Source of the DNA: Dipylidium caninum
Taxonomy: Eukaryota > Platyhelminthes > Cestoda > Cyclophyllidea > Dipylidiidae
Length of the DNA stretch: 64,000 nt
Direction of reading: 5' to 3'
NCBI GenBank assembly: GCA_017562135.1
Contig: QEYB01000629.1
Span: 124,001 to 188,000 of the forward strand
Below are positions 61,013 through 64,000 of the stretch, piece by piece; the stretch's first letter is position 1; each line of letters opens with the position of its first letter. The notes under the pieces are model-generated. The model ran no database searches and was not told the origin of the DNA. It saw nothing but the letters and a program-made list of their open reading frames with translations. The translations under genes and the position numbers were made by a program.

Positions 61013-62514
61013 AGGCAAGTTTTACGGCGGCACGGAATTGGAGCGCAGGCGCTGAGCCGCGGTGGACCGGAATTTAATGCCACACTCTTTAGGGCGCTGA
61101 AAGGCAGGACTAACTTCGAGGAAACTCCTATTTTCTTTAGAAAACATAAAAATTTTAAAGAGAGCACGAGCCGCTGTGTGTTAATAGTTTTATGAGGCAC
61201 TTCGTAGATTTTGATTTCGCTTTCCTTCTGCTCCCATGGGAAATTTAGCCCTCGTGGTGGAAAGCCAGATGTTTCGGTGAGAAAGATGGTATCGTTCCAG
61301 CTTTCAAGAATAGAGCGAAGAATGCCACTGACGCCGAGTGTTCGCTGGTCTGTCCGCACTGAGGAAGCCAAGACCCGGCGCCTGCGTCGAATGGCACTTG
61401 AAGGCGATGCGAGGCCGTTCTCACGTAGGCGTTGCCCACTTGCCTCAGAAAGTATCACCAAAAGCCAAAAGCCCCACCTTCCTATGTGAACTCCTCCAGA
61501 CGGAGGTCGCAGAATCTCGCTTTAGCGTCGACTCCAGCCTTGAGCGGAGTGGGAGATTTCCACTTGTGGGGAACAAATGGAAGGCGGGATAGTCCAGCCC
61601 GGAGCTACCGACATCAGCTAGTTATGCTTCTACAAAGGCGGATTCGCGAGCAGGAGAGACTGGCGGTGGATTGACGGCTTGTGCATGGGAAATCGGGTTG
61701 ACCGAGCTTTAATGCCGCGTCTTCGCACTGACGTTTCCACATCACTTGGCAGGATGCCACCCAAAGTGATGTCTTTTTACCTCTCGCCATGGCTGTTTTC
61801 TTTGTCCGCTGTTCAAACCATGGCTTTCCGTAGAACTTTTATCCGGGCGACTGATGACACACTCGACTACCATCAGCACCACCGTCGCTGTCATATACGA
61901 ACAAGAAAAACGGTGCGTTTTCCTCTGGTTTTGCCTTAATCAACCCACTTTGCGCCCGTCCATCAGCAGGTCTTCCACAATTGCCGCGGTGGGGGCGCAA
62001 ACTTTGGGGTTTGGCGAAGAAGGTCAACAGACTTACGGGCAGAGGTTCTTAAGAACCGGACTCTGTGGTTGTTAGAGAGCGTGCAGCCCAATGAAGTAGT
62101 CCTCAGGCCATTGGGGCAAACTACGCCGGTGACTGCCTAGCTTCTCCCGCCCCCCGCCTCCCCAATTCCTGTCACAAAAGCTCGCCTGCATTTTATCCAT
62201 CTCGGTAGCCGTAAAGTTATCCTTTTCTCCAAACCAGTGCAGGACAAAGGCCATTGTAGCCGCCATCTTTCAACCGTTCACAGAATGGAAAGTGAGAGCA
62301 AACCAGCGCCGGTTCCAATTACACCTGAATTGACATCCTCGTAATTGCCCCACATCGAGGCGAGGAAGAGGCTCCTCGACTGCGTGAGTGCGCAGCGCAG
62401 ATCTCATCGGCGCAGCCCGAGATCCGTGCGCGGGTGGGTGCGGGGCAGCGAGGCGAGTGGCACCCTGCGCCTCCAAGCCACCAGACTCTGCTCGCACCTC
62501 TGCGCGCGCGCTCG

Positions 62515-62533
62515 CGTGTGTGTGTGTGTGTGC
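62515..62533. repeat. (GT)n microsatellite
   Basis: About nine GT units preceded by GCGCGCGC, making an alternating purine-pyrimidine tract. Confidence 0.9.
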
Positions 62534-62756
62534 GACTGAATGAGGCAACAACTGGCCCTGAGGCGGAGCCTGTTGGCCCCGCGACGAAGCGCCGCGGAGC
62601 AACCACCATTTCAACTCGTGCGCGCCAGCGTGCTTGCGTGTGTGCGTGCAAGCGATTGCGTGTAGAGCTTGTGCCTAACGTGACGGCGCTGCATTCGTCA
62701 TATTCAAACGAAGTGTGCACACCCTAACACACACGAACTGGTGGCTGTTCTTGTAG

Positions 62757-63039
62757 GAAAGTTTTGACGAACTGGTAAGTCTCTCAACCTGCCTGTCTGC
62801 CTGCGTGTGTCAGCCTCAGTCAGCCCATCTCCTCTCCCCTCCTTCCTTGTCCTCACGTTCGTCAGTCCGCCCTTCCCCAGCCCCACCCCACCCCCCAACG
62901 CCGAAGACCGTGTGTTGAGGGGCGGGGGGTGAAGCGGTGGAGGCAAGAAGGCGGCAAAGCGCTTGAGAACCCACTTTGTTTCATTTTCAGGTTGCCGAAC
63001 AGTGTCCATCACGAGAACGTTTTCAGAAGACGTCTAAGA
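62757..63039 (+). CDS. Two small well-bordered exons of a + strand gene running off the window
   Basis: The 18-base exon 62757-62774 (acceptor TGTTCTTGTAG, donor CTG|GTAAGT) reads ESFDEL. Exon 62991-63039 (acceptor TTTCATTTTCAG, donor AAGA|GTAAGT) reads VAEQCPSRERFQKTSK and exits in phase 1. They join in phase 0. All four borders are near consensus, so at least the second exon is probably real. They may be alternative 3' exons of SHANK: a phase-0 donor AGG|GTGTCG exists inside its last exon at 59349. They could equally belong to a separate gene. No domain is recognisable and the next exon was not found. Confidence 0.45.
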
Positions 63040-64000
63040 GTAAGTGGAAGGATTCACTTTTCCCCACCTTTTGTCACATTTTCATCAGATTATTTCCTCA
63101 TAATATTAATGTTGTTTTACATTGCATTAATTTTGATGGACTAAAATGTTTTTGCTCGCACCTCATTTGCCATGGCATCAATCCGACAACTCTATGATGG
63201 TACGCGTTACTCCTCACATTTGTGTTATTCGAGTCTCACCAACACTTTCCGCTTCTATAAGTTCTCCTTTGTCCCTCCAGCATCCGTTTGACCATTCTTG
63301 GGTAGATGTTTAAGATGCCTGAGGAACCACTAATCTCCTTTCGCAAGCAGGGCCACGTTACGTGGCGTTCCTGTTTCCTATGATGCTCTTCATCCAATTG
63401 GCGACACCATCGAACGATTGGTAAAGAGCGGAATGCGCACATCTGCTAGAAGGACGCCTCGCCAGACCACTTGACACCGGCCCCGCACCAGCGCTTTGAC
63501 GTAAACTCTGGGTGGTGACTAGCATTCTGTAATGCCTCCTCTTCCTCCTACAAGACGTTGGCTCCCCGAAAAGGGGCATTCATGCTCAGTGGAGACGCGT
63601 ACGACCCGCGGGAACTGGCGACCTGCAGAATTACGCAGCAGGCAGGCGCAGATGGCACTGCCGCCTGGGTGGGAGGGCGGTGCAGGAGAGGAGTGGGTGA
63701 GCAGTCTCATGGTCCCCACTTCATCTAATTAACGAGGCGGCCTTGAAACAGAGGCAGGAGAGATCGTTAAGACGGCGCTGGGTGCCGCAGGTACAGAGCT
63801 AACCGGCGGGGGGGGGGAGGGAAGGGGAGGGGAGAGGGGAATCGGTGGCGGTTCGAGTCGGGAGAGATGTGACTTTTAACGCAATGGACGCTGACGGGAG
63901 AGTGGCGACTGCCTCTCCTAGGCGCAAGGGCGGAGGGGGGGGAGTTGGGGAGTTGTGTTTGTGAAAAAAATAAACAAAAATCACTGTAGGGAGGGAAGGA
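63040..64000. other. Right flank
   Basis: A possible exon at about 63632-63709 (acceptor CGACCTGCAG, donor GAGTGG|GTGAGC) enters in phase 1, as required by the exon ending at 63039. It contains LPPGWE, the start of a WW domain, but the following residues do not match WW. G-rich runs with G-quadruplex potential lie at 63808-63840. AATAAA occurs at 63969. Nothing is called firmly. Confidence 0.3.

Larger units (their letters stand above)
59460..62756. other. Downstream of the SHANK stop: ambiguous GC-rich DNA
   Basis: No gene is called. No AATAAA lies close behind the SHANK stop at 59459. At 60310-60789 the minus strand is open for 159 codons with a Ser-rich then SAM-reminiscent end (DVLCFVQTGLL ... 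DVDGP). At 60044-60127 the + strand, after CTTCTGTAAG, reads DVVGFVESLGA, also faintly SAM-like. The two interpretations exclude a simple gene model. A run of 16 Gs lies at 60997-61012. Confidence 0.3.

Noticed and set aside
63632..63709. LPPGWE peptide after a good acceptor, suggestive of a WW domain
   Set aside because: The residues after GWE (GGAGEEW) do not continue as a WW fold and no second-half exon with YYxNH was seen before the window end.
1..64000. CRISPR arrays, prophage, insertion sequences, operon-type ribosome sites, transposon open frames
   Set aside because: None seen. Intron-containing animal genes throughout, no direct-repeat/spacer arrays, and no transposase or reverse-transcriptase motifs recognised.

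Overview
This is a eukaryotic (metazoan) nuclear window. The genes are split by spliceosomal introns with GT-AG borders, and twice with GC-AG borders. They encode animal signalling and chromatin proteins (SHANK, an IRS/DOK-type docking protein, TTK/Mps1, JARID2-like, N4BP1/KHNYN-like). The mixture of a 40-base intron with multi-kilobase introns, an acceptor-like CTAG directly before an ATG, and compact gene spacing suggest a platyhelminth, possibly a tapeworm or fluke. That assignment is inference and has not been tested by a database search. I saw no prokaryotic, viral, CRISPR or transposase content.

Layout. Positions 1-3385 lie upstream of a TTK/Mps1-like kinase; only its three 3' exons (3386-5369, +) are recognised. 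Tail-to-tail with it is a complete mitochondrial dicarboxylate carrier (5579-6667, -). A RING/TRAF-zinc-finger E3 ligase follows (7924-9166, +), tail-to-tail with a complete NYN-domain ribonuclease of N4BP1/KHNYN type (9314-12831, -). Positions 12979-15039 hold short splice-bordered open segments of unclear membership. An N-terminal JARID2-like protein (15040-18578, -) and a tiny two-exon gene (19142-19735, -) come next. A docking protein with PH and PTB domains and phosphotyrosine motifs spans 23022-36724 (-). SHANK (37612-59459, +) fills most of the rest: Ubl, ankyrin repeats, PDZ and a proline-rich tail. Two well-bordered small exons at 62757-63039 (+) show that SHANK or another + gene continues past the right edge.

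Exon joins were accepted only when the splice phases agreed on both sides. That test gives closed reading frames for the carrier (293 aa), E3 ligase (259 aa), NYN nuclease (449 aa), JARID2-like protein (436 aa), small gene (70 aa) and SHANK (1155 aa in the model chosen). The docking protein has one unresolved join and lacks its 5' end. The region from about 41 kb onward (SHANK introns) is visibly more GC-rich than the left part and full of chance open frames on both strands, which were not called.

Functional theme. The genes are not an operon or a pathway. SHANK (a postsynaptic or junctional scaffold) and the IRS/DOK-type adaptor are both signalling scaffolds and lie on opposite strands with their 5' ends facing each other. 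The others are cell-cycle, mitochondrial, ubiquitin, RNA-decay and chromatin functions. The more unusual points are a JARID2-like protein with no ARID or JmjC domain in its available space, a SHANK without an SH3 domain and without a SAM domain inside the called frame, two GC-AG introns, 18-base microexons, and an optional 76-base intron that would switch the frame of the SHANK proline-rich tail.
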